Source: an uncultured Campylobacter sp. (GTDB taxonomy: Bacteria > Campylobacterota > Campylobacteria > Campylobacterales > Campylobacteraceae). From it: a stretch of DNA of 56,349 bases. Position 1 is the first letter of the stretch. Each line of letters opens with the position of its first letter. Location of the stretch: positions 1 to 56,349 of the forward strand of contig NZ_CALIIU010000013.1 in assembly GCF_938017775.1 (NCBI RefSeq), read 5' to 3'. The notes under the pieces are model-generated. The model saw only the letters and a list, made by a program, of their open reading frames with translations, was not told the origin of the DNA and made no database searches. A program made the translations under genes and the position numbers. Shown piece by piece: positions 24,937 to 34,138 of the stretch.

Positions 24937-26211
24937 CTAGCACTGCCGTATCTTTGCGAAATACGCCGCCTTCATCGCCTCCTCAAACGCGTCGTTGCTT
25001 TCGTACTCGTGCCCCAAAACCTCGCGCCACAGGCTCGCATCCTCCATGCAGAGGTAGAAAAACACTCGCTCGCGCCACGGCGAAAGCGCGTCCGCGGCAA
25101 ATTTAAAAAGCTCGCGCTTGATCTGCAGCGGGTAGGACAGCTTGCCGTTCGCGTCCGTAAGGGGCATCTGCATAATTTTGCTCCGTAGCCCGCGAGAGCG
25201 CAGTTTTTTTACGACGGGTTTGATGAAGGTAAGCGTGCCGAGCGAAACCATCGCGACGCCGCTTGGATCAAAGCGGCGCAGCAGCTGCTCAAAAAGTGCG
25301 CCGTAATCGCTTTGCCACCCCTCATACCAAACCATCGGGTGGAGGTGAAAGCCCACCAAAATGCCGCGCGCCGCGAGCGCTTCGGCTGCAGCCAGCCGCG
25401 CATCCAGGCTCGCGCTTAGATGCTCCTCGTTCGCAATGATCGCGGGCGTATTTAGCGAAAAAGTGACGATGAGGTTGCGCGGGATCTCGCGCTGCAGGAA
25501 AAACTTAATATTGTTCGACTTGCTTTTAAGCTCCAAAATCACGTTTTCATGCCGCGCCGCAAAATCGCATAATGCGCTTAAAATGCCGAAGCGATCGCCC
25601 CACATGAGCGAGTCGGAGCTCTGCCCCGTGCCGATGTGGTAGCTGCGCGTGGGATCGAGTCGCAGCCGCGCTAAATTTGCCGCAAAATTCTCGTCAAAGC
25701 CGATTTTCCCGTGCTTGTAAAAGGAGCCGATCGCGCAATAGGAGCAGTCAAAGCCGCACGAATTGACCGCATCGAGCGTCAGCAGATTGCAGCAGCGCGT
25801 ATTTTCGCTCGCTACCGGACAGCGGCCCAAAGCGATGCGCTCTGCGCGAAAGGAGGAAATTTCAAATTTTTTCGACTCGTAATCGCTTTTGAAGCTCACG
25901 TATGAATGCAGGCGCGACTTGAGATCCAGCCAGGCTTCGCGCACGAAATTAAAAATTTGCTCGCCGCTCGGGACTTTCCCCGCTTTATTAAATTTGGCTT
26001 TATTAAAATTTAGTCCGCACTGCTTGCTTGTAAGCAGCTCATAAATTGGCGCCTCGTCCCACGCCTCAAAATCGCTCGCAAACTCCGCAAGCTGCTTTCG
26101 TTGCTGAAATGAAAAGTGAAATTTCTCAAATAGCGCGCCCAAAAACGCGCTTGATCGCTCGCCCAGATTCACGCCAAACTGCGTGCCTAGCTCCTTTTTC
26201 GCCTCCGTCAT
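24937..26211 (-). CDS. Radical SAM protein, spore-photoproduct-lyase-like
   Basis: 424 residues. The cluster motif SCGFDCSYC (CxxxCxxC) near residue 155 binds the [4Fe-4S] centre that cleaves S-adenosylmethionine. GTGQSSDSLMW and the long TIM-barrel region match the SPL family (SplB-like). In sporeformers the family repairs spore photoproduct; Campylobacter does not sporulate, so a different DNA repair or modification role is more likely. The start ATG is preceded by GGAGCAAG. It stands between the SDR operon and a small membrane protein on the same strand. Confidence 0.8.
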   Translation of the reverse strand: MTEAKKELGTQFGVNLGERSSAFLGALFEKFHFSFQQRKQLAEFASDFEAWDEAPIYELLTSKQCGLNFNKAKFNKAGKVPSGEQIFNFVREAWLDLKSRLHSYVSFKSDYESKKFEISSFRAERIALGRCPVASENTRCCNLLTLDAVNSCGFDCSYCAIGSFYKHGKIGFDENFAANLARLRLDPTRSYHIGTGQSSDSLMWGDRFGILSALCDFAARHENVILELKSKSNNIKFFLQREIPRNLIVTFSLNTPAIIANEEHLSASLDARLAAAEALAARGILVGFHLHPMVWYEGWQSDYGALFEQLLRRFDPSGVAMVSLGTLTFIKPVVKKLRSRGLRSKIMQMPLTDANGKLSYPLQIKRELFKFAADALSPWRERVFFYLCMEDASLWREVLGHEYESNDAFEEAMKAAYFAKIRQC

Positions 26212-26284
26212 CTTGCTCCGCTTCGTTAAAATTTTGCAAATTATACTTAAATTTCGCGCGCCGTCACTGAAAATCGTTGAAATT

Positions 26285-26764
26285 TCAGATCGCGCCGCAG
26301 AATAGTCGCTCGAAATAAAAGGCGTAAGCTAACGTAATAGCGACGTTTAGGATCAAAATTCCGCCGAGTGCGAACTTTTGTGAGATTTTTTTGACGCCCG
26401 TTCGGTAGTAATACGGCAGGGCGCAGAAAAACGCGGGCAGCACAAGCAGAACGATGCCTAGCGGCATGCCCGTGCCGCCGGTGCCTATCTCCGCACTGCG
26501 CACAAACTGCGCCATGGCGGGGAATTTAAGGGCGGCGAATATGGCCGCCGCAAAGAGTAGCTGCACGCAGACGCAGTAAAATAGGTAGCGCACGCCTATT
26601 AGGGCGTCTTTTAGCCATAGCCCGATACAGGCAAATACGAGCAAAAGGGCTAAAAAGACTAGCGAGGGCGGATCCGCGAGCAAATCCGCCACGGCATACG
26701 CGCAGACCGCGACGCATGCGCACGCCAAGAGGGCAAAATACAGATAAGAGTCTTTTATTTTCAT
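26285..26764 (-). CDS. Small multi-spanning membrane protein of unknown function
   Basis: 159 residues with five hydrophobic segments (about 7-26, 33-48, 57-78, 101-119 and 132-152). No motif is recognised. A short Gly-rich loop GTGGTG lies before span 4. It sits 73 bases upstream of the SPL-like gene on the same strand and could be co-transcribed. Length and codon use suggest a real gene; TTTCTCC before the start gives a GGAGAAACG ribosome site. Confidence 0.6.
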   Translation of the reverse strand: MKIKDSYLYFALLACACVAVCAYAVADLLADPPSLVFLALLLVFACIGLWLKDALIGVRYLFYCVCVQLLFAAAIFAALKFPAMAQFVRSAEIGTGGTGMPLGIVLLVLPAFFCALPYYYRTGVKKISQKFALGGILILNVAITLAYAFYFERLFCGAI

Positions 26765-26868
26765 CGTTTCTCCTGCGCCTCCGCAATACCTTCAAATTCC
26801 GCGACGTATTCGGCATATGAAGCCAAAATTTCATCTCTCGGCTCGGTTTTTTGCGTATGCACTTATAG

Positions 26869-27987
26869 TTAAATTTTGCTCTTTATTGCGGCACGGATTT
26901 GCGGCAGGCGCGCCTTTACGAGCTCATAGACGAAGCTTTTGCTAAGCCGCTCGCCGCGCAGATGATCGCTTACGATCTTCATCATCGCCCACGGCACGCC
27001 CGCGCGCTCACAAGCACTAACAAAAAGCGCACTCTCCATATCGTAAAGCGTAACGTAGTGATTTGCGTGCCCGCAGGTAGCATCTTTTGCCGTGCACGGC
27101 GTATTTTGTGTTGCTCGTGCTGTGGTATTCGTCGCGACGCTGTGCCCGCCTACCGCGATTTGTGAGGGTTTTACGCTCGCTAAATTTTGCACCTCGACTT
27201 GCGTTGCGCTTTGTGCCGCAGTCTGAGACGCGCCTTGCGTGAAATTTTTTGTATCTGCTGCGCCGTTCGTCCCTTGCGTTGGGGCTTGTACGTTTGTCTC
27301 GCCGCACGCTTCGATTTTTGCGATATTTGCTGCGCTCGCCTGCTCCGCCGCGTTTAAAATTTTAGGCTCGCTTACGCAGATTAAATTTGCCCGCAGCTTG
27401 CCGTCCAAACTCACGCCGCAAAATTCCCGCTCGCAAACGTTTTGAAATTTCGGAGTCTGCGCGCTGTGTTCCCCAACCTGCGAGCCGTAAAGCTCCGATC
27501 CGTCCTCGCCGCAAAATTCCCGCGCCTGTGCACCGTCAAAGTAAAACGCCTCGCCGATCCGCACGCCTTTATCTGCACAGCCGCAGACGCCTATGTTTAG
27601 CGCAAAGTCCACGCGGCGCGAAAGTAAAATTTCACCAAAGCGCTCTGAATTCTGCGTGGAGATAAAATCTGAAATTTCAAAATTTTCAGTCGCATTTAGC
27701 GCGAAGCCAGTTTCTGCATCGCCGCCGCAGAGCGCGCCCGCGTCCGAACGGAGCTCAAATTTTAGATCCGCGCTGCGCCGATCCTTGCGAAGCTCGCGTC
27801 CGAATTCCGCGTTCGTATCGACACGGCGAACAAATTCCGCGCCCGCTTCAAATTTAGCTCCAAACCTCACGCCGCATATGTATAGAAGCATCTGCTCGCT
27901 TGCGAACAGATCGCCGCTGCGAGTAAGTTTAAAACTCTCGATTATCGCTTGGGCTTCGCAGCGCAAAGCCGTACAGATCAGTATCAT
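26869..27987 (-). CDS. Nucleoside-phosphorylase-like protein with large inserts
   Basis: 372 residues, well above the roughly 230 of MTA/SAH nucleosidase-type enzymes. Conserved ends are present: MILICTALRCEAQAI at the start, ALNIGVCGCADKGVRIGEAFYFDG in the middle, and MESALFVSACERAGVPWAMMKIVSDHLRGE near the end, with the ribose-binding Met-Glu and the catalytic Asp. Two low-complexity segments, about residues 45-125 and 205-310, rich in Ala, Thr, Gln and Asn, lie between these blocks. It probably cleaves a nucleoside or futalosine-like compound, if active. The AAAGGCGGCAA ribosome site supports this start. Confidence 0.75.
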   Translation of the reverse strand: MILICTALRCEAQAIIESFKLTRSGDLFASEQMLLYICGVRFGAKFEAGAEFVRRVDTNAEFGRELRKDRRSADLKFELRSDAGALCGGDAETGFALNATENFEISDFISTQNSERFGEILLSRRVDFALNIGVCGCADKGVRIGEAFYFDGAQAREFCGEDGSELYGSQVGEHSAQTPKFQNVCEREFCGVSLDGKLRANLICVSEPKILNAAEQASAANIAKIEACGETNVQAPTQGTNGAADTKNFTQGASQTAAQSATQVEVQNLASVKPSQIAVGGHSVATNTTARATQNTPCTAKDATCGHANHYVTLYDMESALFVSACERAGVPWAMMKIVSDHLRGERLSKSFVYELVKARLPQIRAAIKSKI

Positions 27988-28026
27988 TTGCCGCCTTTGT
28001 TAAAACCGCATTTTAACAATTTGAGC

Positions 28027-28032
28027 TATAAT
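28027..28032 (+). promoter_or_regulatory. Likely -10 box for uvrA
   Basis: TATAAT 30 bases before the uvrA ATG in the short divergent gap. Confidence 0.5.
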
Positions 28033-28061
28033 GTAAGATTAATTTGCACAAAAGGGCGAAA

Positions 28062-30908
28062 ATGAACGATCTCATCACCATCACGGGCGCGCGCGAACAC
28101 AATCTGAAAAATATAAATTTGCAAATTCCAAAGGACAAACTCGTCGTTTTTACAGGTCTCAGCGGCAGCGGCAAGAGTACGCTGGCGTTTGATACGCTAT
28201 ATGCCGAGGGGCAGCGCAGATACGTCGAGAGCCTAAGCAGCTACGCTAGGCAATTTTTAGACCGCGTAGGCAAGCCCGACGTCGATAAGATCGACGGTCT
28301 GACGCCTGCGATCGCGATCGATCAAAAAACGACGTCAAAAAACCCGCGCTCGACAGTGGGCACGATCACTGAAATTTACGACTATCTGAGGCTTCTTTAT
28401 GCGCGCGTGGGGGTGCAGCACTGCCACAAATGCGGCAAGCCGATCTCAAAGATGAGCTCCAGCGACATCATCGCCGAGATTATGAAGCTGCCGCGCGGCG
28501 CAAAGGTGATCTTGGGCGCGCCCTTGGTGCGCGAGAAAAAGGGCAGCTTCGCCGATATGCTGCAGAGCCTACGCGAGCAGGGCTACGTGCGCGCTCAGAT
28601 AGACGGCGTACTGGTGCGGTTGGATGAGGAGATCGAGCTAAGCAAGACGAAAAAACACTCGATCAAGGTCATCATCGACCGCACGACCATCGACGAGGAA
28701 AATTCCATCCGTGTTGCAAGCGACGTCGAAAAGGCGCTCAAGCTCAGCTTCGGCGAGCTTGAGGTGGAGATCGCAAACGCCGCCGAGCTGGGGCTCGCGC
28801 AGAGTCTGATCCACTACAGCGAGCATATGGCGTGCTTTGATTGTAAAATTTCATTCAAGCCGCTCGAACCGCTCGCATTTAGTTTCAACTCCCCAAAGGG
28901 TGCGTGCGAGAGCTGCGACGGGCTGGGGATAAAATTTAGCCTCGATCTGGGCAAGATCATCAACGAAAACGCCTCGATCGAAGGCGGCGCGATCAAGGTG
29001 ATGTCGGGATTTAACAAGAGCTATTATTATAAATTTCTGCTCGGGTTTTGCGAGGCAAACGGCATAAACGTTAAAATCCCGTATGCAAACTTAAGCGAGG
29101 AGCAAAAAAAGCTGATCCTCTACGGCAGCGTCAAAGAGATCGATTTTTACTGGAAAAAACATAAGCTCGTGCGTAAATTTGAGGGCGCGATCAAATACGC
29201 CTACGATCTGCTCAAAAACGAAAGCGATCTGGACGATTATATGAGCGAAAAAATCTGCCCCGACTGCGGCGGGCTGCGCCTGCGCCCCGAAAGTCTAGCC
29301 GTAAAGGTCGCAGGGAAAGGCATCGGCGATGTGATAAATATGAGTATCACAGACTGCGTGGAATTTTTCAGCGACGAGAAGCGGTTTTCAAATTTAAGCG
29401 AAAAGGACGCACAGATCGCTGCGCCGATCCTAAAAGAGATCAACGAAAGGTTGTTTTTCTTAAAAGACGTGGGGCTTGGATATCTCACGCTGGGGCGCGA
29501 TGCACGCACCATCAGCGGCGGCGAGGCGCAGCGTATCCGTATCGCAAGCCAGATCGGCTCTGGTCTTAGCGGCGTGATGTATGTACTCGACGAGCCTAGC
29601 ATCGGACTTCACGAGCGCGATACGCAAAAGCTCATCAAGACGCTACGAAGCTTACAAGAAAAGGGAAATTCCGTAATCGTCGTCGAGCACGATAAAAAGA
29701 CGATCAAGGCGGCGGATTTTGTCGTGGATATCGGCCCGGGGGCGGGTAATCTAGGTGGCGAGGTCGTATTTACCGGGGATGTGGCGCATCTGCTTCAAAG
29801 TAATACGCAAACCGCGCTGTATCTGAACAACCAAAAGGAGATAAACTACCAAAAGCACCGCAAGCAAGAGCTTTGGCTAAGTATCAAAAACGTAAATATC
29901 AATAACATCCACGGTCTTTGCGCGAAATTTCCGCTGCGAAATTTAGTCGGCATCACGGGCGTTAGCGGCAGCGGCAAGAGCTCTTTAGTGCTGCAAACCA
30001 TACTGCCGACGGCGCTTGAGGAGCTAAATCGCGCGAGGAAAGTGCACGCGGTAAAGGGCGCTAAAATTTCGGGGCTTGAGAGCCTGGATAAAGTGATCTA
30101 TCTGGATCAAACCCCGATCGGACGCACCCCGCGCAGCAATCCTGCGACCTACACGGGAGTGATGGACGAGATCCGCGCGCTTTTTGCCGCGACGAAGGAA
30201 GCGCAGCTGCGCGGATACAAGATCGGCCGCTTCAGCTTCAACGTCAAGGGCGGGCGCTGCGAAAAATGCGCAGGCGAGGGCGAGATCACGATCGAGATGC
30301 ACTTCCTGCCCGATATCAGCGTCGTTTGCGACGTTTGCCACGGCACGAGATACAACGCGCAGACGCTTGAAATTTTATACAAAAACAAAAGCATAGCCGA
30401 CGTTTTGGCGATGAGTATCGACGAGGCGCTCGAGTTTTTCAAAGCCGTGCCTAAAATTTATCAAAAGCTAAAGACGCTCGCGGACGTCGGGCTCGGCTAC
30501 GTTTCGTTAGGCCAACCCGCCACGACGCTTAGCGGCGGCGAGGCACAGCGCGTCAAGCTCGCCAAGGAGCTAAGCCGCACCGATACGGGCAATACGCTAT
30601 ATATCCTGGACGAGCCCACGACGGGGCTACATTTTGCAGACGTAGATCGCCTGGTAGCGGTGTTACATCATTTGGTCGATCTGGGAAATTCCGTCTTTGT
30701 GATCGAGCACAATCTGGACGTCATCAAAAACTGCGATTACATCATTGACATGGGGCCAGAAGGCGGCGAGGGCGGCGGACAGATCGTCGCTTGCGGCACC
30801 CCAGAAAAGCTCGCGAAAGATTTCAAAAAGACGCTCAGCTACACGGGCGAATTTTTGGCGCAGGAGCTAGCGGCGATGAAAAGCGCGAGGAAAAATAAGC
30901 GAGGTTAA
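28062..30908 (+). CDS. uvrA: Excinuclease ABC subunit A
   Basis: 948 residues from the ATG at 28062 with AAAGGGCG upstream; the TTG six codons earlier is less likely. Two ABC ATPase modules have Walker A loops GLSGSGKST (near 32) and GVSGSGKSS (near 635), and signatures TISGGEAQR and TLSGGEAQR. Zinc-binding pairs CxxC occur near 250-280 (CFDC, CESC) and near 735-765 (CEKC, CDVC). UvrA dimers find DNA damage and load UvrB for nucleotide excision repair. Nothing is missing. A copy of the repeat family begins only 21 bases after its stop. Confidence 0.97.
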   Translation: MNDLITITGAREHNLKNINLQIPKDKLVVFTGLSGSGKSTLAFDTLYAEGQRRYVESLSSYARQFLDRVGKPDVDKIDGLTPAIAIDQKTTSKNPRSTVGTITEIYDYLRLLYARVGVQHCHKCGKPISKMSSSDIIAEIMKLPRGAKVILGAPLVREKKGSFADMLQSLREQGYVRAQIDGVLVRLDEEIELSKTKKHSIKVIIDRTTIDEENSIRVASDVEKALKLSFGELEVEIANAAELGLAQSLIHYSEHMACFDCKISFKPLEPLAFSFNSPKGACESCDGLGIKFSLDLGKIINENASIEGGAIKVMSGFNKSYYYKFLLGFCEANGINVKIPYANLSEEQKKLILYGSVKEIDFYWKKHKLVRKFEGAIKYAYDLLKNESDLDDYMSEKICPDCGGLRLRPESLAVKVAGKGIGDVINMSITDCVEFFSDEKRFSNLSEKDAQIAAPILKEINERLFFLKDVGLGYLTLGRDARTISGGEAQRIRIASQIGSGLSGVMYVLDEPSIGLHERDTQKLIKTLRSLQEKGNSVIVVEHDKKTIKAADFVVDIGPGAGNLGGEVVFTGDVAHLLQSNTQTALYLNNQKEINYQKHRKQELWLSIKNVNINNIHGLCAKFPLRNLVGITGVSGSGKSSLVLQTILPTALEELNRARKVHAVKGAKISGLESLDKVIYLDQTPIGRTPRSNPATYTGVMDEIRALFAATKEAQLRGYKIGRFSFNVKGGRCEKCAGEGEITIEMHFLPDISVVCDVCHGTRYNAQTLEILYKNKSIADVLAMSIDEALEFFKAVPKIYQKLKTLADVGLGYVSLGQPATTLSGGEAQRVKLAKELSRTDTGNTLYILDEPTTGLHFADVDRLVAVLHHLVDLGNSVFVIEHNLDVIKNCDYIIDMGPEGGEGGGQIVACGTPEKLAKDFKKTLSYTGEFLAQELAAMKSARKNKRG

Positions 30909-30929
30909 AGCGCCTTATCGGGGGCAAGA

Positions 30930-32015
30930 ATGGATCAAAGCAGGCTTGAGGAATTAAAAAAGCTACTACAAAAGCGGCATCAAGAGCCAAAGCGGGGCTT
31001 GAAACAAAATTCTAACGGCGAAAATTCTGGAACATCGAATTTTGGAGTCTCGAATTTCAAAGCTCAAAATTCCGAAATCTCGAATTCCGAAGTCTCAAAT
31101 TTTGAAGCTTCTAATTCTGAATTCCTGAATTTTGAACCTCCGAATTCCGAAATCTTGAATTCTGAACCTCCGAATTTGGAATCTTTGAATTCCAAAGCTC
31201 CGAATTCCGCTAATGATGCTTTAAATTTAGAAGCCGAAGCGGATCATAATTCTGCCCTTGAAAACAGCGCAGAGCAGCAAAATTTTATCTTGGATGACAG
31301 CGGCTCTTTGCAGCAGAATTCCAAGGCTAGAGATTACGACAAAAATCCGATAATCATCAAAGACCATACTTATTATGACTATATGAAATACTCTGTAGTT
31401 CCTACTATGGTAGGCTTGTTAATAGCGCTTGCATTTGCCACTATCGTAAATCCCATAAACATTAAAATGTTTCGCCTCCTTCCTTTGGTCTTGGTAATAT
31501 TCGTAACAAATTTTATAAATAGAGACGGCGCATACTTCGTGTTTTATAACGATAAAATTTTATATTACAATAAAAATAAGATTCGTAAAACGTTCGAGAT
31601 AAATACAATCGGCGCTATGGCTTTAAGCTTTGATTGGAGATGGAGCTGGAAACAAAAAATACCTATTTATATAAAGGTCTTTCTTGTTCTTTGGTTTTTA
31701 CTCGGCTGCTATACGACGGGAGAGCCGATCAATGGCGTGGCGATAATTTTTACTTTTTGCTTTTCCATTTTAACTACCAAAGCCTATATGCATCTGCTTA
31801 ACGGTAGCCTCGGCTTTTTCGGTCTTCACGATCAGCTCGTGCTTTATAAAGAAAATGCTGAGGTCGAGATACTAAATATTCTGATGGCGAATAAAGAGGA
31901 GTATCTGCAGCTGAGAGATTATTTTATGCAAACGATGCAAAAAGATATAAACAATCTTCAGCGCACGATGTCGATTTTTAATGAAAAGATAGAATTTAGG
32001 AAATTTAAATTTTAA
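30930..32015 (+). CDS. Repeat-bearing membrane protein family, copy 4
   Basis: 361 residues, on the opposite strand to the other copies. Arm MDQSRLEELKKLLQKRHQ, 13 Asn-headed pentapeptide units (residues 32-96), linker QNFILDDSGSLQQ and hinge KARDYDKNPIIIKDHTYYDY; spans near 148-165, 170-185 and 240-275. From GSLGFFGLHDQLVLYKENAE to the end it matches copy 3 almost exactly. The shared upstream cassette is absent: homology begins at about the ATG, directly behind uvrA, so expression may depend on uvrA transcription. The function is unknown. Confidence 0.85.
   Translation: MDQSRLEELKKLLQKRHQEPKRGLKQNSNGENSGTSNFGVSNFKAQNSEISNSEVSNFEASNSEFLNFEPPNSEILNSEPPNLESLNSKAPNSANDALNLEAEADHNSALENSAEQQNFILDDSGSLQQNSKARDYDKNPIIIKDHTYYDYMKYSVVPTMVGLLIALAFATIVNPINIKMFRLLPLVLVIFVTNFINRDGAYFVFYNDKILYYNKNKIRKTFEINTIGAMALSFDWRWSWKQKIPIYIKVFLVLWFLLGCYTTGEPINGVAIIFTFCFSILTTKAYMHLLNGSLGFFGLHDQLVLYKENAEVEILNILMANKEEYLQLRDYFMQTMQKDINNLQRTMSIFNEKIEFRKFKF
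31023..31217 (+). repeat. 15-bp coding tandem repeat (13 units), copy 4
   Basis: Asn codons at residues 32, 37 and so on to 92. The longest tract seen here. Many units carry AATTCC/TGAA. Confidence 0.85.
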
Positions 32016-32069
32016 AATTTGATTAGATTATGTATTTTAAAATTTCGTACTAGTTTGCTTTTTTTTGAG

Positions 32070-32684
32070 TTAAAATCCCTCTGCTACAATGTCGTAAAGA
32101 TATCCTACCGTTTCGTCGCTTAAATTTAGCGTCTTTTTGCTTTGTAAAAATTCTAAAATTTCATCCTGCGCAAAGCCCGTTCTTTGCGCGCAATGCTCGT
32201 GCGCGGGCAAAAAGCCGCGGCACAGCGCGATATTTTCTAAAATTTCTTCGTCGCATAAAAAACAATACGGCTCGTCGTGCAACCGCCCCTCAAATTCTAA
32301 AATTTTAACGTAGCTTTCTACGATTATGCGGCGCGGATTTTGTTTACCAAAGCGCATAGCAGCGCGGTTTAGTAGCTCGTAATAGAATTTATCCAGATGC
32401 TCGGCATCTTTTAGGTGTGCGTATAAAAGTCGCATAAACTGCTGCCAAAATAGCAGCTTCTCGCGGCTTGCGAGCCACGCGTATCCCAGATGCATCACGC
32501 CGCTAAGGCGAGGGAGGAAGTTTGGATTTTGCGAGAGCTCGAAGTCGATCTTATAGCCCTGGATGATGTTTGAATGGCGCGCGCCGTAGAAGCGATACGC
32601 ACGCACGAGCGCGCTTTCGCTCAGCACATCTACGATGCAGTCCTCGTCCCTAACCTTGGTCGTTTTTAATATAAATCCTTGCAT
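32070..32684 (-). CDS. recO: Recombination protein RecO, short epsilon-type
   Basis: 204 residues, the length usual in Campylobacter. MQGFILKTTKVRDEDCIVDVLSE is the N-terminal OB-fold start. The C-terminal helical part holds CFLCDEEI and C-x-x-x-HEHC, probable zinc ligands. RecO loads RecA onto SSB-coated DNA with RecR. It is convergent with the family copy 4 and divergent from accD. Confidence 0.85.
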   Translation of the reverse strand: MQGFILKTTKVRDEDCIVDVLSESALVRAYRFYGARHSNIIQGYKIDFELSQNPNFLPRLSGVMHLGYAWLASREKLLFWQQFMRLLYAHLKDAEHLDKFYYELLNRAAMRFGKQNPRRIIVESYVKILEFEGRLHDEPYCFLCDEEILENIALCRGFLPAHEHCAQRTGFAQDEILEFLQSKKTLNLSDETVGYLYDIVAEGF

Positions 32685-32735
32685 TTTCCTATTTTAGCGA
32701 AATTCACATATAAATTTAAATAAAGAATTTTAGGT

Positions 32736-32741
32736 TATAAT
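32736..32741 (+). promoter_or_regulatory. Likely -10 box for accD operon
   Basis: TATAAT 36 bases before the accD ATG; no clear -35. Confidence 0.5.
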
Positions 32742-32777
32742 CAGAAGTTTCATTTCATAGAATTTAAAGGAAATCAT

Positions 32778-33677
32778 ATGAATTTTGGAGATCTATTTTC
32801 AAAAATACGTAGAACGCAGCCCGCACCGAGCGAAGCTCCTACGCATTGGATCAAGTGCCCAGGATGCGGCGCGCTGATGTATAGCAAAGAGGTCGAGCAA
32901 AATCATAGCGTTTGCCCCAAGTGTAACTATCACCTTCGTTTTGGCGCGCAGGCTCGCATCGATCTGATCTGCGATGAAGGCTCTTTCGTGGAGTACGATC
33001 AAAATTTGCAGCCCGTCGATCCACTAAAATTCGTCGATAAAAAATCCTACAAAAAGCGTATCTCCGAGAGCAAGGAAAAAACAGGCAGGTTTAGCGCGGT
33101 GATCGCAGGCGAGGGCGCTATAAGTCGCCAAAAAATTCAGCTCGTGGTATTTGATTTTAACTTCATGGGCGGAAGCCTGGGCTCCGTGGAGGGCGAAAAG
33201 ATCGTGCGTGCCGTAAAGCGCAGCCTCGATAAAAACGAGCCGCTAATCATCGTAAGTGCAAGCGGTGGTGCTAGGATGCAAGAAAGCACCTTTTCGCTAA
33301 TGCAGATGAGCAAAACCTCTGCCGCGCTTAAAATTTTATCCGAGCATAGGATTCCTTTCATCTCCGTTCTTACCGATCCTACGATGGGCGGCGTGAGCGC
33401 GTCCTTTGCGTGGCTGGGAGATATCATCATCGCAGAGCCCGGCGCTCTTATCGGCTTTGCCGGACAGCGCGTCATCAAGCAAACTATCGGCGCGGATCTG
33501 CCGGAGGGCTTTCAAAGATCGGAATTTCTGCTCGAGCACGGATTAATTGATGCGATCGTTCCTAGAGCCGAGATGAGGCAGTATCTAAGCGATATAATCA
33601 ACGTGCTGAGCAAAAACGCTGTGCAGATTGACGACACGAGTGACAAATCGCTGCACGAAGAGGGAAGCGAAGAGTAG
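32778..33677 (+). CDS. accD: Acetyl-CoA carboxylase, carboxyltransferase beta subunit
   Basis: 299 residues. The zinc ribbon CPGC...CPKC is at about 28-50, and the crotonase-fold core shows FMGGSLGSVEGEKIVRA, SASGGARMQES and DPTMGGVSASFA. It transfers the carboxyl group from carboxybiotin to acetyl-CoA with AccA, the first step of fatty-acid synthesis. AAAGGAAATCAT precedes the ATG. Its stop overlaps the GTG of rlmH by one base. Confidence 0.96.
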   Translation: MNFGDLFSKIRRTQPAPSEAPTHWIKCPGCGALMYSKEVEQNHSVCPKCNYHLRFGAQARIDLICDEGSFVEYDQNLQPVDPLKFVDKKSYKKRISESKEKTGRFSAVIAGEGAISRQKIQLVVFDFNFMGGSLGSVEGEKIVRAVKRSLDKNEPLIIVSASGGARMQESTFSLMQMSKTSAALKILSEHRIPFISVLTDPTMGGVSASFAWLGDIIIAEPGALIGFAGQRVIKQTIGADLPEGFQRSEFLLEHGLIDAIVPRAEMRQYLSDIINVLSKNAVQIDDTSDKSLHEEGSEE

Positions 33678-34129
33678 TGCAGATAACGGTAAATTCCATC
33701 CAAAAGGGCACGGACGAGTTCGCAGGCGCGATAAGCGATTATAAAAAAATGGCGGCTAAATTTGCCGCGGTGCGAGATGAGACGTTTTTTAATGCTAATA
33801 TCGCTCGCGCGCAAAGCACATCTGCTGAGCTAGCGCTTAAGGCGTATGATGAAGCTTATCTACCGCGCCTTAGCGGATACGTCGTAGCTTTGGATGAGCG
33901 CGGGCAGGAGCTAGATAGTGTGGAATTTGCGAGTATGCTAAAGGATAAAAGCGCCGTGTCGTTTTTCATCGGTGGCGCTTATGGGCTTAGTGAAAATTTT
34001 AAGGCAAAAGCCGATAAAATAATCAGTCTTAGCAGGCTTACGTTAGCGCACAAAATCGCTAAACTTTTGCTCTTTGAGCAAATTTTTCGCGCATTGTGCA
34101 TTAACGCAAACCATCCATATCACAAATAA
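33677..34129 (+). CDS. rlmH: 23S rRNA (pseudouridine1915-N3)-methyltransferase
   Basis: 150 residues of the SPOUT fold. The knot region FFIGGAYGLSENF and SLSRLTLAHKIAKLLLFEQIFRA and the terminal PYHK are diagnostic. The enzyme methylates pseudouridine 1915 in helix 69 of 23S rRNA. The start is GTG at 33677, sharing its G with the accD stop codon; no nearer ATG exists. Followed by dksA nine bases on. Confidence 0.92.
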   Translation: MQITVNSIQKGTDEFAGAISDYKKMAAKFAAVRDETFFNANIARAQSTSAELALKAYDEAYLPRLSGYVVALDERGQELDSVEFASMLKDKSAVSFFIGGAYGLSENFKAKADKIISLSRLTLAHKIAKLLLFEQIFRALCINANHPYHK

Positions 34130-34138
34130 AGGGAAGTA

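Noticed and set aside
24937..26211. Spore photoproduct lyase as a literal function
   Set aside because: Campylobacter makes no spores; only the family resemblance is claimed.
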